A DNA stretch of 64,000 nucleotides from the NCBI GenBank assembly GCA_003024785.1, contig PUQB01000272.1, positions 1 to 64,000 of the forward strand. Reading direction: 5' to 3'. This DNA comes from Selaginella tamariscina. Its lineage: Eukaryota; Streptophyta; Lycopodiopsida; Selaginellales; Selaginellaceae. Below are positions 46,420 through 57,903 of the stretch, piece after piece (the stretch's first letter is position 1; every line of letters begins with the position of its first letter). The notes beneath the pieces were generated by a model, which made no database searches, was not told the DNA's origin, and saw nothing but the letters and a program-made list of their open reading frames with translations. Made by a program: the position numbers and the translations under genes.

Positions 46420-47193
46420 TCACACTAGCTCCTTTTCAAGCTCGTGATACCTTCTTGACATAGTCTTGAGGATATTTCCAACGACAGGATCGTGGCCCAA
46501 CATCAAATGTGTCCAACGGCTTTTATTTATTTTGCATTTGTACCTAGGCTCAGTCAAACTACCATTGTTAACGTCGTAAAACTTAGTACAACTTTTAACT
46601 CCATGGTATTTACATGGTATCTGGCTTGGCCACAACGCTTTAGCCTCCCGTATTAACTTTTCCATCTCCGGATGTCTTTTTTCCTTTTTCTTAATGTTCT
46701 TCCCACCCTCAATTGCTTTATTCTTACCCTTTTCCCCTCTACTTACCTCTTCTTCACCCTTAATCTCCTCTCCATACAACAAAAGATCAAACTCGTCCTT
46801 GTTGCCCTCTACCTCCTCAAATAGCCGCTCCAACTCATCCATATTTTCCTTGTTGCCCTTTGAATGCCCCTCTGCCTCCTCATCCTCCTCAAATAACCCA
46901 TCAAACTCATTCATAGTGTCATTTGAATGCCCCTCCAGCACTACCTCCTCACTCTCCACCTTGTTGCGCTTTTCATCCAAAGCATCCACGTTACCTCCCC
47001 TTTTCATCTCCATAGGAACTCCCTTCATCGCCTCTTCAGCCCTTTCCATGCTCCCACCCTCATTTCCCTTTCCTATCTCTTCATCCACAATTAACCATGG
47101 CGGCAGATCTCTGTAATCCCCAACACGCCCATCACGTATTAAGTCAGCCATATAATTAATGTATTTCCTTCTTTTTTTGGGAGGAGGTTCCAC
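46420..47193 (-). CDS. Intact 257-codon protein of unknown function with NLS-like motif
   Basis: One uninterrupted minus-strand frame begins MEPPPKKRRKYINYMADLIR; PPKKRRK resembles the classical monopartite nuclear localisation signal. DLPPWLIVDEEIG follows. Residues about 40-165 are very acidic and Glu-rich with repeated LERLFEEVEG / DGLFEEDEEA-like text. The C-terminal 80 residues look globular: KLIREAKALWPSQIPCKYHG, then SCTKFYDVNNGSLTEPRYKC with three Cys, and a helical end RRYHELEKELV. I recognise no family. It is one of the longest intact frames in a region of broken genes, which favours a real gene. The plus-strand frame at 46694-47116 is its shadow. Confidence 0.55.
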   Translation of the reverse strand: MEPPPKKRRKYINYMADLIRDGRVGDYRDLPPWLIVDEEIGKGNEGGSMERAEEAMKGVPMEMKRGGNVDALDEKRNKVESEEVVLEGHSNDTMNEFDGLFEEDEEAEGHSKGNKENMDELERLFEEVEGNKDEFDLLLYGEEIKGEEEVSRGEKGKNKAIEGGKNIKKKEKRHPEMEKLIREAKALWPSQIPCKYHGVKSCTKFYDVNNGSLTEPRYKCKINKSRWTHLMLGHDPVVGNILKTMSRRYHELEKELV

Positions 47194-47445
47194 AAACTCA
47201 CCCTAGTGCAAAGAACTTGGTTGTGTTGCAATGTGGTTTTGTTGGATCCACATATGGGTCGTCTTCATCGGCAGCACCTACCCAAATGAGTCAAATGAAT
47301 CTCTCTCTCTCTCATCTCTCATATTACCTGAATCACCTTTGGTGTTTGGTTGTGATGGCGGCACTACAAAGTACCATAACCTCTTTTGCTGTGGTTGAAC
47401 AAACATGCACATAATTAATGTGCCATGGATCCTATCGTATCTATT
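47194..47445. other. 5' flank of the 257-codon ORF
   Basis: Slightly more GC-rich than surrounding DNA; a CT microsatellite (TCTCTCTCTCTC) lies near 47301. It may hold the leader or an upstream exon of the minus-strand gene, but no splice pair is convincing. Confidence 0.3.
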
Positions 47446-49693
47446 TTAAATATACCAGACTAACCACGCAAATGTACCGCCTGGCAAAACAAACAAGCAT
47501 ATGAATTTTAACACGTAAACTCTCATCGATCATATAATTGCATAATATTGTGAACTAGCCATGGCCATCATCGGTGAATATTGTGGTATTCGAACATGAA
47601 TGTGTACCATGTGGGCATATGACCCTCCCCTCTGTCACACACACTTCAATTTGCCTTACAACTGCACAAGTTGGGGCTGACTTTTACAATCCTAAATGAC
47701 TATATGCAATTGTGTATACATAGTCTATGACATAAAATACCCATAGTGTATATACATGATTATACAATATACATATTATATGTAATATTATCATAAGCAA
47801 TCATTGTCATATGTGGCGAATGGCAACTAATAAATATATATTATGCATATCTATGTTTAAAAAAGTTTAAAAAAAATCTTCTTTTGTACCATTAGCTATT
47901 GCATAAATATATATATATATATATTAGAGTTTAAATGTTAATTATGATTTAATAAAAAGCCTGTATTCATTTCTATACATGTTTCACATCATATAAGAAG
48001 CAAGCATATGTGTTCAGTAGGTTTCATATGCATATCAGTCTCACATGTTGATATAACACTCGCACACGCACGCGTGCACACACACGTACTTTTATTTTCT
48101 TATGTTGGCTTATTTGAAGAAGCTTTAGTTCACTTTGAATGCGTCATCTTTAATTTTTGTTAATTCTACTATCATTTAATAATTTAGAGTTACATTATAT
48201 ATTTAGCTTTATTGTGTATGAGAATTTGTTTTAATTTGTAAATCATACATATCATATTATATACACACCATATTGAAATATCTACAGAATTTCAAAAACT
48301 ATATAAAGTACAAATAAATGCACTCCTAACAACACATACTCATATTCATGAATATATGGATCGCTTTAAATTTGTGTACGTAGATCAACACATACTCCAA
48401 CATGGATTAGCGTTTATGTAATAATTAGTATATATACATACAAAACACAGAGTCCCAAAGCAACCTCACGTATAATTAATATCTTATTCTAGTTTATATT
48501 GAGATGTTGCATTACCAAATATGATGTTTTGCACTATTCTTTTTGAGAGTGCATTCCATTCGATATAGGAATTTGTTTTTGCGACCAGGATTTTGAATTT
48601 TATTCAAATTTTAAACTTACTTCGTGTAAACGGTGGCATATTTTACTACTTTGATTCATAAATATTACTAGTCAAGCGTTTATTGCCATTTGTTTAATAT
48701 ATAGCTGCATTAGATTTTGACGTGTGCAACCATATTTTATACAGCTAGAATACATGATTTTATAAATTGTATTTTAATTCTCTATTTGTCACATGAGTAA
48801 GGTAATACACCATGTAATTTGGAATTGTTATGCTTGTGAACCCTTCCAAATGTACGTATGACAAACAAAGTGTGGATTAAAGAGTAAGTCTAAGTCAATG
48901 TCCAATATATGTGTTAATAATCTATGTACATGTGCGAACTTATGTACACAGAAATTTTAATTTCTTGTCAGCTATATGACACCCACAATATGTATTTATG
49001 TGTATATTGTGTCTTATACACCAACGCAGACACACACAAAAACAAATTAACTTCAAGTGTATGACAAAGAGTATCATGCATATAATGGTGTGTGCTTGAT
49101 TATTAAGTTTCTAAGTACATATCATGGAACAAAGTATGACATTTGCTGAAATATTAAGAACACCAAAAGCACCATCTTCCTTCCAGCGGTATAGATAAAC
49201 ATTCAAGTAATACACCTACATTTCCACTATCAATGTCTTAATGTCTCATGTAAGTGCGTATGGATATCCACAAATGCATGTGTAGGCATGCATTACAATG
49301 TTCTTATTAGCTAGTTCTTCAATGTGAGAATTAGAGTATTTAGTAGTTGTTAAATCAATGTGGGAATTTTCCCAACACTAAACATACAATTCCGAATTAA
49401 CACTCAAAATTAACATTTTTAATCAAGCTTTATAAGATTCATTAAGAATTACTTTTACAAAAATTGCTGCAATTTTTACATAATAAATTATTATATTTGA
49501 TATTTTCATATTAAAAGAATGTCATATTTAAGCTACTTGTTTATAATTTAAATCTAAAACTCTTGTTAGAATTTAATAATAAATTTTGTAAGTAAAAATG
49601 TAGTTATTTTTGCGTATGTATAATACACACACACACATACATAATATAATTTAAATAAGACCCTAATTTATTTATCTGTAAATAGGACACAAT

Positions 49694-49757
<64 letters not shown>

Positions 49758-49859
49758 ATGAGTGCAGACCTTAAAATAATGTTTGCACATGAGAGAGAAT
49801 TGATTTACTTTATCCCTTCCGATGTCTCATACTTAATGTAAATTGAATAAATTATTTTA

Positions 49860-50084
49860 ATACGAGACAAAAGATAATATACTTCCATAGTATTACATAT
49901 ATAATTTTAAACCTTTATAACTTTTTAATAAATATCAAGAATATTCTTAAATAGATGCAAAATTCCAGTGGCCATCGGTTGCATCTACAATATCTATTTA
50001 TAGGTTAGGTTTGTTATTTCCCTTGTTGGATTTCCTAGATAATCTTCTTGTGTTGAATAATTTATTTGTTACATAAACATAGTC
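49860..50084 (+). promoter_or_regulatory. Promoter and leader of AP2-like gene copy E
   Basis: TATTTATA at 49995-50002 lies 83 bp before the ATG at 50085, at the same distance as in copy D. The sequence is almost identical to 39720-39954 apart from a small replacement near 49955. Confidence 0.55.
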
Positions 50085-50638
50085 ATGAGAAATCAACACA
50101 AGCAGCATGTGGTTGCCCGTTCCCCAAAGCGTGTCTTAGAGGAAGAGAAATCAGATGGTAGGACACTCGCAATAGATGTTCAAAGTTCCAAGAAACACAA
50201 AACTTCCATACAAGATGTGGTTGGTTACCCGAAGTGTGTCTTAGAGGAAGAGAAATCAGAAAAGAAAGGATTATCCGACAGTAGGAGACTTGTGGCGGAT
50301 GTTAAAAATTCTAAGAAACACAAAACTTCCATACAAGAACATGCTCAGAGTTCTGCACAACCGGAGAAGAAGAGCAAAAAGAGCAAGAATAAGTGCCCTG
50401 GATTGAGGCGGCAAAAAATGGGAGATGGTCAGTTGAGTTTCGGGAAGGTGATGTTAGGCAATGGTTGGGCGTACATGACACTGCAGCACAAGCAATAGAG
50501 GCACGTGAAGCCTTTGCAAGGGAGCACCATCGTACAACCCTTGCAGAAGTAAATACATCTTTTGCACAATGCGCACTAAATGAGGCTGTAGAAGTTGGGA
50601 CCGATTCAAAGGCCAATATCAAGCTCGAAGAAGCTTGA
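50085..50638 (+). pseudogene. AP2/ERF-like gene copy E, single repeat unit, frameshifted in the domain
   Basis: The frame from 50085 matches copy D through KNKCPGLRRQK, then loses one base in an A-run near 50415. The original frame continues from there as NGRWSVEFREGDVRQWLGVH, one AAQAIEAREAFAREHHRTTL unit, and the tail AEVNTSFAQCALNEAVEVGT, ending early at 50636-50638. This arrangement, core plus one unit plus tail, is probably the ancestral architecture from which copy D expanded. As it stands, the first frame gives 137 residues with a nonsense tail. Confidence 0.7.
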
Positions 50639-50889
50639 GAAGCATCATAAAAAAACTTTTACATTGACAAAAGATGTTGGACAAAGCATTCCTCCATGTA
50701 CTCGGTGAAGGCCATGTCTTTTGGAATTGAACCACCCAAGAGAGGCTCTTACTTGGACTTGAATAGCTGCAATGTGGAGTCAACGTCGTTTGAATTGTTA
50801 GCACAATGGGACTTAATTACAAAGAAAACTCTTTGAATATGCAATATAGAAAAGAAATTAACAATAACTTAATAATATTATATATATAT

Positions 50890-52180
50890 ACATTTATATG
50901 TAAATATTTCCTAAATATTGTATTTATGACCTATTATGCTAATAAAAGAAAAATCAGCAATTTTGAGTATTTGAAATATAATAAAAATATGTCTAGCATA
51001 TTCTTAAGGAAAACTTATTGAAGGTATTTAATATTTATTTTAATTTATCTATTTATATTACATTTAGTTATTTTATTAATATTACCAAGAAGCTCAAAAC
51101 CCACATCAAAGTTTAGTTTTTGAAATCCTTGGGAGTCCTCATTAAGTATGTGTAGATAGCTTAGATCACTGCTATGGTCTGATAGCACTGTCTTTTTTGT
51201 ACAAACACACTTCCATCGCCAGCCAGCAAGGTTTAATTGATGAAACCACTTTTTTCTTAAAATTTTTTGTTGTATCCGATGGCTGAGAAATGCAATATGA
51301 CGTGTTAACATAATTTGTTTTGAAAGGGTTGCCTACAACACTTTTAATGCTGATATATTTAGTAGTTTGATATATTAATTGAGAATACTATCTATTAATT
51401 TTCATTAATATAATACATATATGCTACACCCTAAATCAGAATTCATTAACTAATATAGGAAAGTGAATTTTATATGTCGGCATGAATGGTATACTTGCAT
51501 ATCTTTAAAATATTACTATTAATGCTAAGATTTGCTAACATTGTTTTAATACTTTTATATTTAAATTAGATACATTTTATATTCTATATTATAAATTCAA
51601 CTATTTGAAAAATAGCTTCAAATTTATAACTAATGAGTGAATGGTGTACATTTAATATATTTATGTATAATGGTACATATCGCATTATATGTGTGTGTGT
51701 GTGTGTACAAGTTAAAGTATATTTATTAGTAGTTTAACATGCACAAAATTATTATATATACAATCATTTATAAGTAAGGGAAATCTTAAAAGAAAAAAAA
51801 ATAGAAGATAAACATCTTTTAAAACATATGTAGGACATGTTGATTATTAGGTCTGGGCACTGTCACTTTTTTACACACTACTCCAGCTACAGTTAACTTC
51901 GTTCACTAAGTTATGTAGATTTATGTATAAAATTTATATTATATTTATTTATATTTTTAGGTTCAATTCCATTGGGGCACTTTATTTAGGCTAGGCACAT
52001 AGCGCAATGAGATTATTTTCTAGGTGTCACTTGAAGTAATTATTGGTTTGTCATTCACTTTTTTGAATTCTAATAAGACTTTCTAAAGTCCTTAATAGAT
52101 TGAAAATTTATAAAAGTGATATTAAATTATAAATATTATTGACGGAGATGAATATATATAAATATAATATACTCTCAAGA
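50890..52180 (+). repeat. Direct copy of 8990-10480
   Basis: Landmarks such as TGTATTTATGACCTATTATG, the small ORF (minus) and TTTAGGCTAGGCACA appear in the same order in both. Between about 52145 and 52240 a short inverted pair flanks GATGCCTATATA words. Confidence 0.7.
51045..51311 (-). CDS. Small conserved ORF of unknown function, copy of 9256-9546
   Basis: 88 codons; shares WKCVC and TVLSDHSSDLSYLHILNEDS with the frame at 9256-9546. It lacks the QSQKGKSKK insert, and the N-terminus is in a different frame relative to that copy. No family known. Both could be remnants of one exon. Confidence 0.3.
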   Translation of the reverse strand: MLTRHIAFLSHRIQQKILRKKWFHQLNLAGWRWKCVCTKKTVLSDHSSDLSYLHILNEDSQGFQKLNFDVGFELLGNINKITKCNINR

Positions 52181-54490
52181 TGCCTATATACCTATATCAC
52201 CATAGTATATATAGGCATCTTGAGAGTATATTTATAAGATACACACTATATATGACATATACACAATTTGATACACAACCCATAATATATATATATATAT
52301 ATATATATTATACATGCATATATACACATGCATTTAGAGAGAGAAAGAGTATACCAATTTGATATATACATGGATTATATTGGAACAAGCGTGTATATAT
52401 ATATTACACATAGTTTTATACGCAGCACATATAATACATATTTATAGGTTGGGCTGAGTAGCCTGGCTGTTCAGTCTAGCCTATGGCTGAACAGATGGGC
52501 TGCTCATGCCGAATTAAGCAACCCGACACCTCAATTCGACTTGCAACTAAGTATATTGGCTAATTAGAGAGGATTCTATGGAATAACCTTGCTGCCATGC
52601 TGCCATGTTGGAAAAACACAAATTTTTTGAAGGTAAGGGAATCACTTGCCAATGCTATCAGAAAATTTTAGATAAAGGTTCCACCCTTAACCCCATTTTA
52701 AAGGTAATGTAAGGCTCGGTGAGAATATTCCCTCTTGTAAACACATATCACCACCTACACAATATACAAATATGACACACTTAAATACTTAGGGTATCTT
52801 TGCACTAGCAGTTACATAGCTTTAACGGAGCAAAGTTGTCTTCACATAGACATTTGTTAACTTAAACTTGTAATTATTGCCATTAACATATTTTGAACGT
52901 AAAGGCAATGTCTTCACACTAAAATTTATGTTATGTTACATTAATTTTTCATTCCATTAACTTAATGTAAATTTATATGTTCCTAAATAGGAGTTAATAG
53001 TGTTGTTAATCGAGTAGGGGTCTGAGATTAGAGTTTATGGCTTCAACAATCATCTATGTGTGCTTAGCTCAATCGTTTGCTTCAATTGTTTTATCGCATG
53101 TTGTGCCAAACTCAAATCACTAATGCCCATGATGTTTCTAACTCAGATAAGGATTTTTTTTTCTAATTTTTCATTTTATTTTATTTTTTGAAATAAGAAT
53201 GAAATGCAACTTTACGAGGCTAGTGAATCCCTCAACGAGGAGGATGATCGATGGATTAAGGTAATTTTACATTGAAAATAGTGATTGCAAACAAAAAATT
53301 AAAAATTTAAAAAAAAAAAAACATTTTATAAGCTGTGGTCAACCATAAATGCAAATTTATCAACATTTTCTATAGATTTCCAATAGTTGCCATGATGAAT
53401 GCATATGGAAGAATTTTAAACTTTTAAGAAAGATTAAGTGTGAGGAAATCTTGGTCGCTCCACAATCGAAGTTGGATTTTCTTTTACTTAGGTATTTTGA
53501 TTTCATTTTTTTTTTTTGATATTTTAAATAAAACCTTATGTTCTTGGTGATAAAGGTTATCATCTAACCGTGGATAGTAACTCCATTCGTTAGTGATTCT
53601 TGATTTCTCAATCATGTTGAGACACATTTTAACAAGATGATGATAAAAGAGTGATTGTGAGTAGAACAAGCCTTCAGAATTTTCAAGTAATGATTTGGCT
53701 TATTTACTTCTTGACTGAAGATGGATTCAAAATTCATTCTTACAACAGTAAAAGTTGCATGCATATATACACAACTTGACGGGCGAGATTACAAAAATGA
53801 ACTTCAGTATCTAGACTTAGCAAAAAAGCAATGGTAATCAATCTAGAGAACTAGCTCCAAGAGATCACAACAGAGATGTTAAAGAGGGTATTATTATACA
53901 AAATGTGCTTGTAGATCACCTATTAAAGAGATAAATGTAATGTTTTTTTTTAGAGTTTTTTGGAATTTTTTAATTTTAACTTTTAATTATAGCATAGTGT
54001 TGGTAATTAGTAACATAACAGAATTATGTGTGAAGTGACATACCGTTACATAATCTGTACTACCGTTATGTTAATTAACCTAAGATAACAGTGACCCTGT
54101 GCAAAGCTGTTTTAATCTGTTACGTTAGTTAACCTAAACGGAAATGAAACCAGTGTGAAGACCAATTCTTCCGTTAGTATAAATATGACATTTAATTGAA
54201 AGTAACATAACTCCATTATACTGTTTTTGCCTTGCAAATGGAGCCATGTGCACGATTATTATTATTATATAAGCAACTAACTCGGTTTAGCCACAAGAAT
54301 TAATTCATGCACATAAGAACGTCGATTGTACCTAGCACAAGAATCATTGTATTAAACTAATTGCCATCTTTAAGAGAGCTTGTAATGTCAAAATAGAGAA
54401 CTCATGAGCTTAACTGTGCACTGATTATTAAGTTATATTTAAGTTAACAGCTTCAAACAAAACACTACCACATGTATGTGTATGTATACA
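52181..54490. other. Intergenic DNA, no gene recognised
   Basis: Includes TA tracts near 52284-52310. At about 52855-53000 and 54000-54210 lie related phrases with TTACGTTAGTTAACCTAA / GTAACATAA words, apparently two inverted ends of an AT-rich element of about 1.3 kb. Frames inside are short and low complexity. Confidence 0.35.
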
Positions 54491-54496
54491 TGTTAG

Positions 54497-57060
54497 TTAA
54501 CAGCATATGCGTTTGACAGCAACACATATGCTCCAGACTGTTGAGAATCCAACCCATCGTACTGAGCAGCACGAGTTACACGTTGAACATCACCATGAAC
54601 ATTACATGCACCAAGCAAGGACATCCATGCAAGACAATCCGGTTCATAAGGCATGCTATAAACAAGCTCTCGGCCTCTTCAAGTCTTCCTAGCCTAGCTA
54701 AGACATCCACAATGGACTCATATTGACCAGCAATCCCATAATCTTCCCTCACGAAAACAAACTGTAACAAAGCCTCTTTCACTAGTCCACCATGGCTACA
54801 AGCGAAAACCAGTGCTGAAAGTGTAACCTCGTCCGGAGTTACACCCTCCAGCTGCATCTCTTGGAAGACCTCAAAGGCTTCCTGCACTGACATGAGCATA
54901 TGCTGCAAGCATTGCAGTCCAGTGAACAAGAGTCCTGATGAAATACACATGAATGCAGCTTCAGCCTCTTTGATGCTCCCACATTTCCCATACATGTCAA
55001 GCAGTGCTCCTTGAACTGCATCCGAAAGACTCACACGCTGAATGCTGGCATGGATCGACTTCCCATACATTACAGAGGTGGCTCGCCACAGGCATCAAAC
55101 ATGGTCACATAAGTTGCTTCCTGGGCTTAACCCCTTGGTGTTGCATCTGATGAAACACTCCCAAAGCTTGCGTGATATGCCCATTCTGAGCATAGGCTGC
55201 AACCATGGCATTCCACGATACTTGATCTCTCCGGTGCATGCTTTCAAACACACGGGCTGCTGAGGTAACGTCCCCACATTTTACCATACATGTTAATCAT
55301 CGTGTTACTAACAGTAACTTGCAAGGTCCACCCTGTGGCAACCGTCCTGTTTTCCAAAGCCATACCTTGTGAGACGTCTTACGAGCACGCACATGCATCA
55401 AGGACGCCAATGTAAGTCACCTCGTCAGGCTCGTCTTCCAGGTCTATATAATGAAGAACTTTCGCTGCTTCCTTGGTATGCCTATGTTGGGCATATGCCG
55501 AGAGCATCAGGTTCCACGTTACCAACCCTTACACTGCAAACGTTCAAGGAGCTTGTTTGCAGCCTCAAAATTCCGGCATTTCCCATACATGTTAATAAGT
55601 GCGGTAGCTACGACAATGTGGGAATCTAAGCCGCTTTGAGTGACCCGTTCATGAATCTCTGGACCGAGCTTCAGATCGAGCAACGCAGTGCATGCATCGA
55701 TAGTGCTAACGAGGGATATAGAGTTGGCTTTCATACCTTCCAGCTCCATCCTTTTGAACAGCACCAGTGTGTGCTTGCCATGCCCATTCTGTGCATAACC
55801 AGAAAGTAAGCAGTTCCATGATATGATATTCTTCCTGGGCAAGCTTTCAAATGCATCTCTCGCTTCTTGCAGGCACCCACACTTGATAAACATGTTCACT
55901 AGAGCGTTTCTAAGCACAAGATCCGTGTCTAAGCACCCTGTGTCTGCTCCCATGTAGAACTGCTATATCATCTCTCACATCCTTAAATATTGATCTGCAA
56001 AGTGCTGAATCTCCTCGCTTACTGTAAGCCTCGAACAGGCTGATGAAAGTAATCCGATCAGGCTGGAAAGCCTTCTATGATCATCCTCTTGAACAGTTTG
56101 AGTGGGTGCTGCGTGCTTCCAGATAATACTTCTGAAGAGATTATCACATTCCATGCGATCAAATCTTTTTGAGTAATCCCCTCAAACACCAGTCTGGCAT
56201 TCTCTAGACTCCCACACCTCACATACATCTTCATGAGTGCATTCCTCACAAACACATCGTTTTCAAACCCAGCCAAAACCAGTCTCTCATTAAGGATATC
56301 TCCATAGCAAAGACATGAGCATGCATTTAACACAGCTGCTAGTGTCACGCTTGTTGGTTTCACTCCTTCGAGTTCCATTCTCCAGAAGATAACCAGAGCT
56401 TCCTGGAAATGCGCATTCTGGACATATGTAGCAAGGAGAGAGTTCCAGCTCACGACGTCCTTGTTCTCCATCCTCTCGAACATGGTTTTTGCATGCTCCA
56501 CGTCCCTGCATTTCCCGTACATATTGATCAGTGTGTTTCCCAAAACTCGGCTAGATATTTCTAGACCGGATTCTACAACGAACTCGTGGAGAAACATACC
56601 TTGAGTGAGATCTGAAAGTGTAGCACAGACGTCTATAACCGTAACAAAGGTGACAACATCCGGTTTGGATCCTGCAAAGCTCATCATTCTGAAGGCCTGC
56701 ATTGCATCCTTGTAATGCCCATTCTGGGCATATGCTGCAATCATGATAGTCCATGAGTAAACGTTCCTCCGACGCAAACTGGTGAAGACATTCTTGGCTT
56801 CCTCTATACAGCCGCATTTACCATACATTTCTATAAGGAAATTTCCCAGGAAAACTTCTTCAACGTGCCTAGTTCGCATCAAGAGTTCGTGGATGCGTTT
56901 GCCCTTCTCTAAGTTCCCGCTGTTCCCACATTTCCTGAGCAAGGATGCATACTCTGAACGACTCACCGTGTGGGGGTCCTTCAGTTCCATCCATCTGAAT
57001 GCTTCTTCTATGTTTCTGGCATGGAATCGTCTCCTGGGAACCTACAATAGTAGCATGCCC
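54497..57060 (-). pseudogene. PLS-type pentatricopeptide repeat gene, frameshifted
   Basis: On the minus strand the repeats run from 57060 to 54497. Open parts lie at 56990-56058, 55953-55519, 55287-55105 and 55070-54576, and are joined by at least four frame changes. Typical PPR phrases abound: LINMYGKC, SWNSLLATYVQNAHFQEAL, FKRMELEGMK, AAYAQNGH, ALLDMYGKCGSIKEAE. The distal end keeps the LLGACNVHGD and GAYVLLSNAY text of the E region. PLS-class PPRs usually act in organelle RNA processing or editing. No DYW domain is seen and the gene starts mid-protein upstream, so this is a pseudogene. Confidence 0.8.
56058..56990 (-). CDS. Longest open segment of the PPR gene (310 codons)
   Basis: Starts MELKDPHTVSRSEYASLLRK and includes about eight PPR motifs in P-L-S succession, ending MIIEGFPA where a one-base change shifts the frame. 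The reading continues upstream of this Met without a stop for about 20 codons (to a TAG near 57041), so this Met may be internal. If expressed it would be a truncated organelle-type RNA-binding protein lacking the rest of the array. Confidence 0.55.
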   Translation of the reverse strand: MELKDPHTVSRSEYASLLRKCGNSGNLEKGKRIHELLMRTRHVEEVFLGNFLIEMYGKCGCIEEAKNVFTSLRRRNVYSWTIMIAAYAQNGHYKDAMQAFRMMSFAGSKPDVVTFVTVIDVCATLSDLTQGMFLHEFVVESGLEISSRVLGNTLINMYGKCRDVEHAKTMFERMENKDVVSWNSLLATYVQNAHFQEALVIFWRMELEGVKPTSVTLAAVLNACSCLCYGDILNERLVLAGFENDVFVRNALMKMYVRCGSLENARLVFEGITQKDLIAWNVIISSEVLSGSTQHPLKLFKRMIIEGFPA

Positions 57061-57119
57061 ACCGTCTGGCAGACATCTCAACAGCATTATTTCATCCGAT
57101 GGACATAGTAACATAATTA

Positions 57120-57900
57120 TAATTATAATGTAATAATCATTTTATAAGGTTTTAAAATAAACTTAAATAAATTTTAATTTTGCTATCATTATAAAACTAA
57201 GAAAAATTATTTCTCAAAAACAATAATGTTAAATTATATATCGACCTAGTAAATTCATTACGACCTAACATACTAAATAATAAATTCATTACAGCATTTC
57301 ATGTATTTTAGTATTTAGATTAGTAAAAGTGTCACTATTATTTTAAAATTAAAATTAAATATCTAAAATTATAATTTATAAATTTTTATTTTCAAGTTAA
57401 TAATGTAATTTTAATATAATATATATAATTTAATATTCTAATTAAACTATATAACATATAGTTTAAAAATAAAAAATTACATTCTTTTATTAAGTTTGAA
57501 ATTGCATATGTAAAAAAAAAGATGTAAATATGAATCCTAATGCAAATTAAGCATGTGAGTTTTAAATTAATACGGCGGGTGAATAAACTTTAACATAACA
57601 TAAATTTAAGGATGTACTTTAAAAATTTATGTAAATTTGGTTTACATCAACCTTTAAGAACATCTCCACTAGTGATGGTTAAATTTATGTTAAATTTAAT
57701 ATTATTTTTTGGGTTAAATGGAGGTACCTCCATATTTAACCCATTAGTTCATTATTGCACTTGACAGTTCATAACTAAAACACATGTTAAATTTTATTTA
57801 AAACTCACTTTCAAACTTACCTTACTTGAAAGTGTCAACAATGAGGAGTACCTCTTTCTTGATAGTATTGCTAGCCTTTTTGTAATAGATAAGGTGTCTT
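57120..57900. other. AT-rich spacer
   Basis: No gene recognised. The right end is probably the 5' part of the Harbinger element, whose terminal repeats I could not identify. Confidence 0.35.
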
Positions 57901-57903
57901 ATC

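Larger units (their letters stand above)
47446..50890 (+). repeat. Segmental duplication, direct partner of 37410-41585
   Basis: See the partner block: the same order of landmarks, with a longer TA microsatellite (about 49696-49754) and only one 60-bp unit inside the AP2-like gene. After about 50890 it continues into a block shared with 8990-10480 rather than with 41586 onward. Confidence 0.8.

Noticed and set aside
46694..47116. Ser/Pro-rich plus-strand ORF of 140 codons
   Set aside because: Complement of the Glu-rich section of the minus-strand 257-codon gene, which has better composition and an NLS-like start.
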